From JAJDXW01 sp965223775 (GTDB lineage Bacteria > Pseudomonadota > Gammaproteobacteria > HK1), in assembly GCA_965223775.1 (NCBI GenBank), contig OZ245021.1:806001-870000 (forward strand): 64,000 nucleotides of DNA. Direction: 5' to 3'. Shown here one piece after another: positions 17,527 to 25,919 of this stretch. A model generated the notes under the pieces. It searched no databases and was not told the origin of the DNA. It worked only from the letters and a program-made list of their open reading frames with translations. The first letter of the stretch is position 1; every line of letters starts with the position of its first letter. The position numbers and the translations under genes are program-made.

Positions 17527-17886
17527 TCAGCCTTCCCCGCGGACCAGTGGTTGCCCAAACTCGCGAGAATGGTCGGCGGCCGCCCATTCCTCTTTTCGCT
17601 CCGCAAACTCGCGCCTCGATATCAGCCCCTTGCCGTCCAATATCTTTTCCAAGGCGCCGAGCCAGTGCAGATAATAGGTGTCGCCGAGATCGGGGTCGCC
17701 GCCCTGCTGTGCAGCCCTGATTTCGGCACTGAGACCATCCACCCATTCCCGCCACGTAAAATGTCCTTCATCATGGAGCGTCAGGCACAGAGCGAATGCC
17801 TGTGCCTCCCAGGGCGCATTGAAGACCGGGCCGTCTTCGTCCTGCGGAATCCGCGGCATGCGCGGATCATTGGGCGGGCTTCGCAT
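17527..17886 (-). CDS. Nitrile hydratase accessory (activator) protein
   Basis: 119 residues from ATG 17886; GTG 17895 and ATG 17859 are alternatives. It resembles the N-terminal half of a nitrile hydratase beta subunit (PVFNAPWEAQAFALCLTLHDEGHFTWREW ... DTYYLHWLGALEKIL), the known form of the activator (P14K/NhlE type) that loads cobalt into the alpha subunit. It lies 34 bases after the beta C-terminal gene. The activator, Co-type alpha motif and CbtAB together make a complete cobalt-enzyme set. Confidence 0.85.
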   Translation of the reverse strand: MRSPPNDPRMPRIPQDEDGPVFNAPWEAQAFALCLTLHDEGHFTWREWVDGLSAEIRAAQQGGDPDLGDTYYLHWLGALEKILDGKGLISRREFAERKEEWAAADHSREFGQPLVRGEG

Positions 17887-17920
17887 TCCTCGCACGCCTT
17901 CCTCGTCACCGTGCTTGCGT

Positions 17921-18271
17921 TCAGGCCGGGTCCATGTAGTCGTCGAAAAGATCGATGTAGAGTGCGCCCCGGGTGCCGGGGCCCGGCCCCCAAAGCTCCT
18001 CGGCGGCGAACTTCACGCTGTAGCAATGCTGCGCGTTGGAGGATCCGCCATGCGCCATGGTGTCGGGGAAATGAAAAACGCCGTGATCGCGCTCCACGAC
18101 GCCTCGCTTACCCCGGACATAGCGCGGCAGTCGGGTGTGTCCGGCGGGATTGAGGTTGCGCACGACGACGCTGTCGCCGAGCGTGAATCTTGGCGCCACC
18201 TCCTCATCGGAGCGGCAGGAGGCACCCCCCGCCACCAAGCCGGGCACCATGTCTCTGGTCAACAAAGCCAT
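17921..18271 (-). CDS. Nitrile hydratase beta subunit, C-terminal half as a separate gene
   Basis: 116 residues from ATG 18271 (GTG 18274 is also possible). The sequence is the SH3-like C-terminal half of nitrile hydratase beta: FTLGDSVVVRNLNPAGHTRLPRYVRG, GVFHFPDTMAHGG, then SVKFAAEELWG. It is a different frame from the N-terminal half and overlaps it at the stop (TGATG), so the two should be translated in step. It includes the whole linker region before the conserved fold, so nothing appears lost. Split beta subunits are known in three-subunit nitrile hydratases and in thiocyanate hydrolase. Confidence 0.88.
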   Translation of the reverse strand: MALLTRDMVPGLVAGGASCRSDEEVAPRFTLGDSVVVRNLNPAGHTRLPRYVRGKRGVVERDHGVFHFPDTMAHGGSSNAQHCYSVKFAAEELWGPGPGTRGALYIDLFDDYMDPA

Positions 18272-18582
18272 CACGCGGCCTCCGCTGCAAGCTGGGCCAC
18301 GCGCGCGTCGAGCTCTTCGCGCGTGATCAGGCCCTTCTCGATCAGGTTGGTCTCGACCGAGGCCAACCAGTGTTCGTAGTAGCTGGTCTCCAGGTAATGC
18401 GCCGGGTTCATGCGCTCGATGGCATGGCGGAACTCGTCGACGTTGTAGTTTCCGCCGGCGAAGACCGAGATCATTACCGCGAACATGCGCCGTTCCCAGT
18501 CCTCGTGGAAGACGGGCTCGTTCTCCTCGGCCTCGATCGGGCCGATGCCGTCCATCCCACCCAAATCATGGATACCGTTCAT
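18271..18582 (-). CDS. Nitrile hydratase beta subunit, N-terminal half as a separate gene
   Basis: 103 residues beginning with the family start MNGIHDLGGMDGIG and continuing EPVFHEDWERRMFAVMI ... YLETSYYEHWLASVETNLIEKGLITREEL. It ends cleanly after the helical domain (VAQLAAEAA). A good RBS (GAGGAGAGG) precedes the ATG at 18582. It normally wraps around the alpha subunit. The next gene supplies the C-terminal half. Confidence 0.88.
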   Translation of the reverse strand: MNGIHDLGGMDGIGPIEAEENEPVFHEDWERRMFAVMISVFAGGNYNVDEFRHAIERMNPAHYLETSYYEHWLASVETNLIEKGLITREELDARVAQLAAEAA

Positions 18583-18626
18583 TGTTCCTCTCCTCAGCGC
18601 GATGTGTCCCCCATCCAGCCGTTCAG

Positions 18627-19232
18627 TCAGCCGTTCGGGGACTTGGGGACTCCGACGCCAATCATGGAGTCGCGCGTCACCAGGTCGGCCAGCTCGTCCT
18701 CGGACAGACCCTCCGTGCCTTCGGGGCGCGTGGGCAGCACCAGATAGCGCAGCTCGGCGTTGCTGTCCCAGACGCGAACCTCGGTGTCCTCCGGCAATTC
18801 CAGCCCGAACTCCCGCAACGCGCCGGCGGGATCGCGCACGACCCGGGCGCGGTATGGAGCCGCCTTGTACCAGACTGGCGGAAGACCGAGCGTCGGCCAT
18901 GGGTAGCAGGAACACAGGGTGCAGACGACTACGTTGTGGACATCGTCGGTATTCTCCACTACGACCATATCCTCGCCCTGCACTCCGGAGAAACCGAGCT
19001 CGGCGATGGCCGCGCTGCCATCCTCGAGCAACCGTCTCCTGTAGCTCGGGTCTGTCCAGGCACGTGCCACGACCCTGGCCCCGTTGCGCGGCCCAATCTT
19101 GTTCTCGTAGGTGTCGATCAAATCGTCGACCGCCGCCGCGTCGATCAATGCTTTGTCGGTGAGGAGGGATTCGAGGGCCTTTACCCGCAATTCCACGTCC
19201 GACAGCGGCTCGTTGTGCCGGTGGTTCGCCAT
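18627..19232 (-). CDS. nthA: Cobalt-type nitrile hydratase alpha subunit
   Basis: 201 residues, the first gene of the minus-strand operon. The metal-binding claw VCTLCSC is at residues 103-109. Thr at the third position marks the cobalt type (iron types have Ser). The following YPWPTLGLPPVWYK is typical of nitrile hydratase and unlike the thiocyanate hydrolase counterpart as I recall it. The enzyme hydrates nitriles to amides in the cytoplasm; two of the Cys are oxidised in mature enzymes. The amidases on the facing strand would process the amides. Confidence 0.93.
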   Translation of the reverse strand: MANHRHNEPLSDVELRVKALESLLTDKALIDAAAVDDLIDTYENKIGPRNGARVVARAWTDPSYRRRLLEDGSAAIAELGFSGVQGEDMVVVENTDDVHNVVVCTLCSCYPWPTLGLPPVWYKAAPYRARVVRDPAGALREFGLELPEDTEVRVWDSNAELRYLVLPTRPEGTEGLSEDELADLVTRDSMIGVGVPKSPNG

Positions 19233-19385
19233 GAGAGTTGCCCTCCGTTAAGGCTCGGCAGAGCCGCGCGTCGGGCAGCGCCTTGGCCCAGGTCAGGGCG
19301 CCGGGGCCGCCGCCTCCGAGCGCGGCTGCCGGCAATGGTGAGGTACCGGAATTGATGCTGTCAAGCTGCAGGTTGTCATGCTCCG

Positions 19386-20321
19386 TCAGGCGAGAAGGCG
19401 GCGCTCGGCCTCCCGGTATTTCTCCGTGGTCTTCCGGATGACCTCGTCCGGAAGGGAAGGCGCCGGCGGGCGCTTGTCCCAGTCGAGGGTATCGAGGAAG
19501 TCGCGGACGAACTGCTTGTCGAAGCTTGGCGGGCTCATCCCCGCGGCGTACTCGTCGGCCGGCCAGAACCGGGAGGAGTCCGGGGTCAGCACCTCGTCGA
19601 TGAGGACGAGCTCGCCGTCGCCGTCCACCGCGAACTCGAACTTCGTGTCCGCGATGATGATCCCGCGTGCCCGGGCGTGCTCCGTCGCGAAACGGTAGAG
19701 GGCGAGGGAAGCGTCGCGGACGCGGCGGGCGACGTCCTGGCCGACGAGGCGGCACGCGGCGTCGAAGTCGATGTTCTCGTCGTGCTCCCCGGCCTCCGCC
19801 TTGGTGGAGGGGGTGAACAGCGGCTCGGGGAGGCGCTCCGCCTCGCGGAGGCTCTCCGGCAGCACGATCCCCGAGACCCCGCCCGTCGCGCGGTACTCCC
19901 GCCATCCGGACCCGATGAGGTAGCCCCGGACGATCGCCTCGATCGGGAGGGGTTGGAGCCGCCGCACGACCATCGCCCGTCCCCGGGCTTGCGCGAGCTC
20001 GGCGGGATCGGACAGCACGGCTTCGAGCCGCGGTGCCTCCGTGCGGTGATTGCGAGACAGCTCTGCCGTGCGGCGGAACCAGAATTCGGAGATCCCGGTG
20101 AGGACCGCGCCCTTTCCGGGGATCGGATCGGGGAGGACCACGTCGAACGCGGACAGGCGGTCGGTGGCGACGATGAGCAGCCATTCGTCGTCCACCGCGT
20201 AGAGGTCGCGGACCTTGCCGCGACCGACAAGGTCAAGGCTCCCGATGGAGCTCTCGTGCAGGGGCGCGTCGCTCAAGGTTCGTCGTCTCCCGGTTCGGGT
20301 CTGGGCTGAAGGCACTTCCAT
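19386..20321 (-). CDS. purC: SAICAR synthetase (phosphoribosylaminoimidazole-succinocarboxamide synthase)
   Basis: 311 residues of the ~300-residue proteobacterial PurC form: GRGKVRDLYAVDDEWLLIVATD, DRLSAFDVVLPDPIPGKG, RGYLIGSGW, and the late IIIADTKFEFAVDGDGELVLIDEVLTPDSSR segment. It joins CAIR and aspartate in purine synthesis. ATG 20321 was kept, but a TTG near 20276 just before the conserved part is also possible. It is transcribed divergently from metK. The 153 bases before the nitrile hydratase operon hold no gene. Confidence 0.95.
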   Translation of the reverse strand: MEVPSAQTRTGRRRTLSDAPLHESSIGSLDLVGRGKVRDLYAVDDEWLLIVATDRLSAFDVVLPDPIPGKGAVLTGISEFWFRRTAELSRNHRTEAPRLEAVLSDPAELAQARGRAMVVRRLQPLPIEAIVRGYLIGSGWREYRATGGVSGIVLPESLREAERLPEPLFTPSTKAEAGEHDENIDFDAACRLVGQDVARRVRDASLALYRFATEHARARGIIIADTKFEFAVDGDGELVLIDEVLTPDSSRFWPADEYAAGMSPPSFDKQFVRDFLDTLDWDKRPPAPSLPDEVIRKTTEKYREAERRLLA

Positions 20322-20541
20322 CCTATGCCATCGTCTGGCACGGGGGTACCATCCGGCCGCGTGGTCCGCGCGAAGGTGTGGCTGGAGATGGCGGCCGGCG
20401 CGAGATGAGGCGCGATGCGGCGCCCGGCCGCTTCCGGCGGAAAACGGATCTTCGCCGCGCCCGACTCAGCCTGAAAACCCGGGCGGCAAAGGGCGTAAAA
20501 TCGCGCTCTGCAACGCAGCGGCCCCGCACCCGGAGTCATCA
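20322..20541. promoter_or_regulatory. Divergent intergenic region between purC and metK
   Basis: 220 bases between two divergent housekeeping genes must hold both promoters. I see no convincing -35/-10 pair. GGAG just upstream of the metK ATG 20542 serves as its ribosome-binding site. No SAM riboswitch core was recognised by eye. Confidence 0.4.
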
Positions 20542-21711
20542 ATGCCCCGCACCCAGATCCTGACCTCGGAGTCCGTGGCCGAGGGACACCCCGACAAGAT
20601 CGCCGACCAGATCTCGGACTCGGTGGTCGACGCCGCGCTTGCCCAGGATCCGACGAGCCGGGTCGCCTGCGAGACCCTGGTCAAGACCGGCATGGTGGTG
20701 CTGGCGGGCGAGATCCGGACGAAGGCCCACATCGAGTACGAGCGCCTGGTGCGCGATCGGGTGTGCGCGATCGGTTACGACGACCCTCTCTACGGATTCG
20801 ACGGCGAGACGTGCGCGGTGCTCGTCGCCCTCGGCCAGCAGTCCGCCGACATCGCGATGGGGGTGGACGAGTCCGGCAACAAGGCAATGGGTGCGGGCGA
20901 CCAGGGGATGATGTTCGGATACGCGACGCGCGAGACGGACGCCTTTCTCCCCGCTCCCATCACGCTTGCCCACCGGCTGATGCGCCGCCACGCCGAGGTG
21001 CGGCGTTCCGGCGCCCTCGACTGGCTCCGGCCGGACGCGAAGAGCCAGGTCACGGTTCGCTACGAGGACGGAGAGCCGGCCGGCATCGAGGCGGTGGTCC
21101 TTTCCGCGCAGCACCGCGAAGATGTCGGCACCCGGGAAATCGAGGAGGCGGTCATGGATGAGATCATCCGCCCGGTGCTGCCGGGCGAGTGGCTGGACGC
21201 GTCCACCCGGTACCACATCAACCCGACCGGGCGTTTCGTGGTCGGCGGACCGGTGGGCGACTGCGGGCTGACCGGCCGCAAGATCATCGTCGACACCTAC
21301 GGCGGGCTCGCGCGCCATGGGGGCGGGGCGTTCTCGGGCAAGGACCCCTCCAAGGTGGACCGCTCCGCCGCCTATGCCTGCCGGTACGTCGCGAAGAACG
21401 TGGTCGCGGCGGGGCTCGCGGACCGTTGCGAGGTGCAGGTCGCCTACGCCATCGGCATATCGGAGCCGGTTTCGGTGGACGTGGAGACGTTCGGCACCGC
21501 CCGCGTCGACGAAGCCCGGCTCTCCGCCCTGGTCCGCGAGCACTTCGACCTGCGGCCCGGCGGCATCATCGAAATGCTTGACCTCGCGCGGCCGATCTAC
21601 CGGCCGACCGCGGCCTTCGGGCATTTCGGGCGGGACGAACCCGATTTCACCTGGGAGCGGACCGATCGGGCCGCCGCGCTCGCCGATGCGGCGGGCCGGC
21701 CGCTTTCCTGA
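20542..21711 (+). CDS. metK: S-adenosylmethionine synthetase
   Basis: 389 residues with the family landmarks: TSESVAEGHPDKIADQISD near the N-terminus, GAGDQGMMFGYA, the phosphate-binding GGGAFSGKDPSKVDRSAAY, and the C-terminal DRAAALADAAG. It makes SAM from methionine and ATP. The start was set at ATG 20542 where homology begins; an in-frame extension to 20215 is non-homologous. It is followed by ahcY on the same strand, so SAM synthesis and SAH removal are grouped. Confidence 0.97.
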   Translation: MPRTQILTSESVAEGHPDKIADQISDSVVDAALAQDPTSRVACETLVKTGMVVLAGEIRTKAHIEYERLVRDRVCAIGYDDPLYGFDGETCAVLVALGQQSADIAMGVDESGNKAMGAGDQGMMFGYATRETDAFLPAPITLAHRLMRRHAEVRRSGALDWLRPDAKSQVTVRYEDGEPAGIEAVVLSAQHREDVGTREIEEAVMDEIIRPVLPGEWLDASTRYHINPTGRFVVGGPVGDCGLTGRKIIVDTYGGLARHGGGAFSGKDPSKVDRSAAYACRYVAKNVVAAGLADRCEVQVAYAIGISEPVSVDVETFGTARVDEARLSALVREHFDLRPGGIIEMLDLARPIYRPTAAFGHFGRDEPDFTWERTDRAAALADAAGRPLS

Positions 21712-21904
21712 TCCCTTGCTGCCCCCGACTTGAACGATGCGAACCCGCCGGCCCGGCGACGGAAGGGTCGTGTTCGGCGATCGCCGCTGATCGGGCGGTC
21801 GATGCCAGGCCGGGCTCGGCCGCGAGAACCGTGACGGGCACCGGCGGTCCCGGCCACGCGACGGGACCGATTCGCGGGACGAGTCCGCAAGAGGAGGACG
21901 AGAA

Positions 21905-23215
21905 TTGAGCAACCACCCTGATTCCGGCGGCCCGGACTACAAGGTCGCGGACCTCGACCTCGCGGCCTGGGGCCGCAAGGAGATCGGCATCGCGGAGAAC
22001 GAGATGCCGGGCCTCATGGCGATGCGCGAGGAGTACCGCGTCGCGAAGCCGCTCGCGGGAGCGCGCATCGCGGGCTGCCTGCACATGACGATCCAGACCG
22101 CGGTCCTCATCGAGACCCTCATCGAGATCGGGGCCGAGGTCCGGTGGTCGTCCTGCAACGTCTTCTCCACCCAGGATCACGCCGCCGCCGCGATGGCCGC
22201 CGCCGGGGTTCCCGTGTTCGCATGGAAGGGCGAGACCGAGGAGGAGTACTGGTGGTGTGTCGAGCGGACCATCTTCGGCCCGGAGGGATGGCGGCCGAAC
22301 ATGCTGCTCGACGACGGAGGGGATCTCACTCTGGTCATGCACCAACGGCACGGCGACGTCCTCGCCGGCGTGCGGGGGCTCACCGAGGAGACCACCACCG
22401 GGGTGGCCCGGCTTCACGAGATGGCGGCCGGCGGAACGCTCCGGGTGCCCGCCTTCAACGTCAACGACTCGGTGACCAAGAGCAAGTTCGACAACCTGTA
22501 CGGCTGCCGCGAGTCCCTGGTGGACGGGATCAAGCGGGCCACCGACGTGATGGTGGCCGGCAAGGTCGCGGTCGTCGCGGGCTACGGGGACGTCGGCAAG
22601 GGCTGCGCGCAGGCCCTTCGCTCGCTCGGCGCGATCGTGTGGGTGACGGAGATCGATCCGATCTGCGCGCTCCAGGCCGCGATGGAGGGCTTCCGGGTGG
22701 TGGCCATGGAGGAGGCGGCCCCGATCGGAGACATCTTCGTGACCGCAACCGGCAACATGCGGGTCATCGGCATCGAGCACATGCGGGCGATGAAGCACGA
22801 CGCGATCCTCGCCAACATCGGGCATTTCGACGCCGAGATCGACGTGGAGGCGCTCCGCAACCACACCTGGGAGAACATCAAGCCGCAGGTGGACCACATC
22901 GTCTTCCCGGACGGCAAGCGCATCATCCTGCTCGCCGAAGGGCGGCTGGTGAATCTCGGCTGCGCGACCGGGCATCCGAGCTTCGTCATGTCGAGCTCGT
23001 TCACGAACCAGGTGGTGGCGCAGATCGAGCTCTGGAGCAACCCCGGGACGTACGAGAACCGCGTGTACGTGCTGCCCAAGAAGCTGGACGAGAAGGTCGC
23101 GCGGCTGCATCTTGCGAAGCTCGGAGTGAAGCTGACCCGGCTTTCCGAAGAGCAGTCGGGGTATATCGGAGTACCCGCCGAAGGACCCTACAAGCCCGAG
23201 TACTACCGGTACTGA
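21905..23215 (+). CDS. ahcY: Adenosylhomocysteinase
   Basis: 436 residues starting at TTG 21905, preceded by GAGGAGG at about 21890-21896. Conserved blocks include LHMTIQTAVLIETL, SSCNVFSTQDHAAAAM, the NAD-binding VAGYGDVGKGCAQ, DRCG-like substrate residues in VNDSVTKSKFDN, and the invariant C-terminal PYKPEYYRY. It splits S-adenosylhomocysteine into homocysteine and adenosine. The 193 bases after metK were searched for an SAH riboswitch and none could be supported. Confidence 0.97.
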   Translation: MSNHPDSGGPDYKVADLDLAAWGRKEIGIAENEMPGLMAMREEYRVAKPLAGARIAGCLHMTIQTAVLIETLIEIGAEVRWSSCNVFSTQDHAAAAMAAAGVPVFAWKGETEEEYWWCVERTIFGPEGWRPNMLLDDGGDLTLVMHQRHGDVLAGVRGLTEETTTGVARLHEMAAGGTLRVPAFNVNDSVTKSKFDNLYGCRESLVDGIKRATDVMVAGKVAVVAGYGDVGKGCAQALRSLGAIVWVTEIDPICALQAAMEGFRVVAMEEAAPIGDIFVTATGNMRVIGIEHMRAMKHDAILANIGHFDAEIDVEALRNHTWENIKPQVDHIVFPDGKRIILLAEGRLVNLGCATGHPSFVMSSSFTNQVVAQIELWSNPGTYENRVYVLPKKLDEKVARLHLAKLGVKLTRLSEEQSGYIGVPAEGPYKPEYYRY

Positions 23216-23260
23216 ACGAGGACGAGGGAGCCGGGGAGCCGATCCCCTGGCGGCCGCGCG

Positions 23261-23280
23261 GGGCGGCGAACGCGCCGCCC
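23261..23280. terminator. Hairpin between convergent ahcY and nfeD
   Basis: GGGCGGCG, loop AACG, CGCCGCCC: an 8-bp perfect G+C stem in the 74-base gap between two genes that end facing each other. There is no U tract on either side, so it could be a stall or processing hairpin rather than a classic intrinsic terminator. Confidence 0.5.
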
Positions 23281-23289
23281 GCCGGCGAG

Positions 23290-24924
23290 TCAGCCGCCCG
23301 GGGGCGTCCCGCCGCCGTCCGGACGGGCGCGCACCACCAGTTCGCCGAGCTCGGCTCGGACAACCTCCACCGGCTCGCCGGCCGCGATCCAGGTGCCGTG
23401 CTCGGCTCGCGCGCTGTGGTGGACCCGGCCGATCACCACCGTCCCCGCCGGCCGCAGCATTCCCTCCGCCCGGCCGACCTGGCCGACCAGGAATTGACCC
23501 GCGGTGCCGCTCGTGCCGGTGATCTCGGCCTCCACCGTGAGCCGGGACCGCAGCCTCGAGGCGTGCGGCAGGACCTTGAGGACGAACAGGAGCCCGGCGC
23601 CGGCCACCGCGAGGGCGAGGCCCCCCTTCAGGGCCGCGTCGAACAGCGCTGCCTGGAAGTTCGGATCGCTCGGCGCGAGGTCGATCTCGTTCGGGAGGAA
23701 GGCGAGCACCGCGCCGGCGAGGACGCAGAGCCCTCCTGCGATCCCGAGGAGACCACTGGTGGGCAGCAGCAGGAGCTCGACCGCAATGAGCGCGAGCCCC
23801 AGGACCAGCAGGGCGAGCTCGAAATGCTCGACCAGGTCGAGGTAGTACTGCGCGAACAGGAAGAGGCTTCCGAACACGGCGGCGAGGAGCGCCCAGAGCC
23901 CGACCCCGGGTGTGTTGATCTCGAAGAACAGGAGGAGCAGGGCAAGGCCCATCAGGATCGGTGCGACGCTCGCGAGCCAGGTCGCGGTCCGCTCTGCCGG
24001 ACCGGGCCGAAGGTCCAGGACCTCCTCCGGGTCGATGCCGAGGCGGGTGTAGAGTGCCGGAAGGCCGCCGGCAAGACCGGTCGCCATCCCGAGCGCCACC
24101 GCCTCGCGCCCGGTCAGGGTGAGGAGGCGATCGTGCCCCCGGTACACGAGCACCTGGTTGGGGTCGTCCCGGTCGACCTCCGGGTGGTCGGCCAGCCATG
24201 TGGCGAGATCGTCCTCGATCACGTAGATCGATTCTCCGCCAGTCGGCGTGATGCGGTAGAGGTTCTGGTTGCGGGCGGTCATCTTGAGGAGCGGCCCTCG
24301 CGGCCATCCCCGTTGCTCCGCGGCCTGGGCGAGGAGGGTGCGGACCACGGTCTCGATCTTTTCCGGGGCGTACTCGATGGTCCCGTCCGGCCCCCGGAAG
24401 ATGACCCCGATGTCGCCGATGCTCGCTTCCTCCGAGAGGTATATCTCGTGGTGGGCATAGGCGATCATGGCTCCGGCGGAGAGGGCCCGGAAATCGACGA
24501 ACGCGATCATGCGGGGGGTGCCATCGGCCTCGACCCCGTCCTCCGCGTCCGATCCGTGCGCTGCGGCGGCGGGCGCCTCCGAGTCGCGCTCGCCGCCGGC
24601 CGGCTCCTTCCAGGGGTTCAGGACGGCCTTGAACATCTCCCGCGCGTAGTGCACCTGCCCGCCGTCGGTGTCGAGGTGCATGACGATGGTGCGAATGCCG
24701 GCGGCCCGCGCGTCCTCCAGCGCGCGGGCAAGGTAGCGCGACTGAAGCCGGTCGATGGCGCCCTCGATCCGTACGTACCCCACCGGGCCACCGGGTGAAG
24801 CGTCAGCCGCGCCGTCCGGCGGCTCGCCGGCGCGGCCGGGGCCGATGACGGCGACGGCAAGGGCGAGAGCCGCGGCGAAGAGTGCCGCGAAGCAAGCCGG
24901 CGAGGGTCCGATCCGGGCCCGCAT
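23290..24924 (-). CDS. nfeD: Full-length NfeD-family membrane serine protease
   Basis: 544 residues. A signal peptide (about 1-32) is followed by a ClpP/SppA-like protease domain with nucleophile Ser149 in FRALSAGAM and a later conserved block EEASIGDIGVI. Four to five membrane helices follow from about residue 345 (FFEINTPGVGLWALLAAVFG is typical). A C-terminal OB-fold soluble domain (GQVGRAEGMLRPAG) ends the protein. The domain has an unusual acidic insertion (about 108-136) before the catalytic Ser. NfeD proteases are thought to work with stomatin/flotillin proteins; a flotillin is encoded at 6707 but is not linked. Confidence 0.92.
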   Translation of the reverse strand: MRARIGPSPACFAALFAAALALAVAVIGPGRAGEPPDGAADASPGGPVGYVRIEGAIDRLQSRYLARALEDARAAGIRTIVMHLDTDGGQVHYAREMFKAVLNPWKEPAGGERDSEAPAAAAHGSDAEDGVEADGTPRMIAFVDFRALSAGAMIAYAHHEIYLSEEASIGDIGVIFRGPDGTIEYAPEKIETVVRTLLAQAAEQRGWPRGPLLKMTARNQNLYRITPTGGESIYVIEDDLATWLADHPEVDRDDPNQVLVYRGHDRLLTLTGREAVALGMATGLAGGLPALYTRLGIDPEEVLDLRPGPAERTATWLASVAPILMGLALLLLFFEINTPGVGLWALLAAVFGSLFLFAQYYLDLVEHFELALLVLGLALIAVELLLLPTSGLLGIAGGLCVLAGAVLAFLPNEIDLAPSDPNFQAALFDAALKGGLALAVAGAGLLFVLKVLPHASRLRSRLTVEAEITGTSGTAGQFLVGQVGRAEGMLRPAGTVVIGRVHHSARAEHGTWIAAGEPVEVVRAELGELVVRARPDGGGTPPGG

Positions 24925-25128
24925 ATCTCACCGATTCTCCGGGCAGGATTGCTCAGTCCCACTCTGAGGACCATGTGTAATTTTGAACAATATGGAAATC
25001 ATCGTCTTCTTCCGAATTCTACTCCCACCATCCGTCATCAGACCGAATGCGGATTCATTCGCGGCGAACGAAGTGAGCGCGAAGCGATGGATCGGCGGCC
25101 GCAGCAGGAGATTGGTGGTACGTGTGGG

Positions 25129-25662
25129 TTAGCCCGCATCGTCGAGATCGGTTTCGAGGAGGGCGGTTGCAAGCGGATCCGGTAGCCGGGACAGCAGGGC
25201 TTCCGGGAGCGAAGTGGCGGCCGACCAGAGCACCGCGTAGTCGCCGCCGTCGAGTTGCCGGTAAACGAGATAGCAGTGCCCGTCGGCGCTCACCGAAAGC
25301 TCCGCCGAGGCACGGTGGTACATGCGGTCGAGGTCGGCATCCGCAGCGATCGGAGCGAGGCGCAGCCGCACCGGACGGCTCACCGGATTCATCACGGTCA
25401 GGAGTTCGGGCTCGGCCCCCCCGGCGCGCGCGAGCGCGTCGTCGAGCAGGCGATCCAGCCCTTCCATCGAACGGGGCGGGAACGAACCCCAGCGAACGAG
25501 AAGCTGTTCCTTGGCCCGTGCCCGCGGGGCCGGCTCGTCGGGCGCGGTGGAGCCGGAGGGTCGGTCGTCCTGCGCCGGCGGCACGCCGTCGGTCGCCGGA
25601 CCGGCCGTCTCCGGATCGTCCGGCGGACCGCCCGCCCCCGTCGCTCGTTCGCTGTCACCCAT
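25129..25662 (-). CDS. Hypothetical protein with Pro/Asp-rich N-terminus
   Basis: 177 residues from ATG 25662. Residues 1-55 are low-complexity and rich in Pro, Asp, Ala and Thr. From about residue 56 there is a globular segment of helix and strands (QLLVRWGSFPPRSMEGLDRLLDD; RMYHRASAELSVSADGHCYLVYRQLDGGDYAVLWS). I do not recognise the family. No signal peptide or membrane segment is seen. It is separated from nfeD by 204 bases that include a markedly AT-richer stretch (about 24965-25060), probably the nfeD promoter region. Confidence 0.55.
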   Translation of the reverse strand: MGDSERATGAGGPPDDPETAGPATDGVPPAQDDRPSGSTAPDEPAPRARAKEQLLVRWGSFPPRSMEGLDRLLDDALARAGGAEPELLTVMNPVSRPVRLRLAPIAADADLDRMYHRASAELSVSADGHCYLVYRQLDGGDYAVLWSAATSLPEALLSRLPDPLATALLETDLDDAG

Positions 25663-25919
25663 CCGCCCATTTTCCGCGCCGCACCCGCTCCGACACAAGC
25701 CGCCGGTGGGGGCAGGGGTTGCGGCGGGACGCAGTCCCGTTTTTGCCGATGCCGGAGCTCGGGGCGTCGTGCCGATCCGCGCGCCGGCTCCACCCGGGCG
25801 CGTGTTGCACCGCGCCGCGGCGGCGCGCTACGCTCCCCCGGCCACGGGCATCGGTCGACCGGTCGCGCCAGAGCGGTGCCGGCGAAAGGGTGGCCGTACC
25901 GGAAACGAGGAGAATCTCG

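Noticed and set aside
17921..19232. Thiocyanate hydrolase rather than nitrile hydratase
   Set aside because: Thiocyanate hydrolase also has a split beta-like chain, but the alpha-type subunit here has YPWPTLGLPPVWYK after the Cys claw, which is the nitrile hydratase form, and gene order differs.
21712..21904. Possible SAH riboswitch upstream of ahcY
   Set aside because: A GCCAGGC...GGCTCGG stretch near 21815-21833 recalls part of the consensus, but the 5' conserved block and the pseudoknot partners are not present.
24949..25185. 78-codon plus-strand ORF in an AT-richer stretch
   Set aside because: No family features, no good RBS, and the composition fits a promoter region for nfeD.
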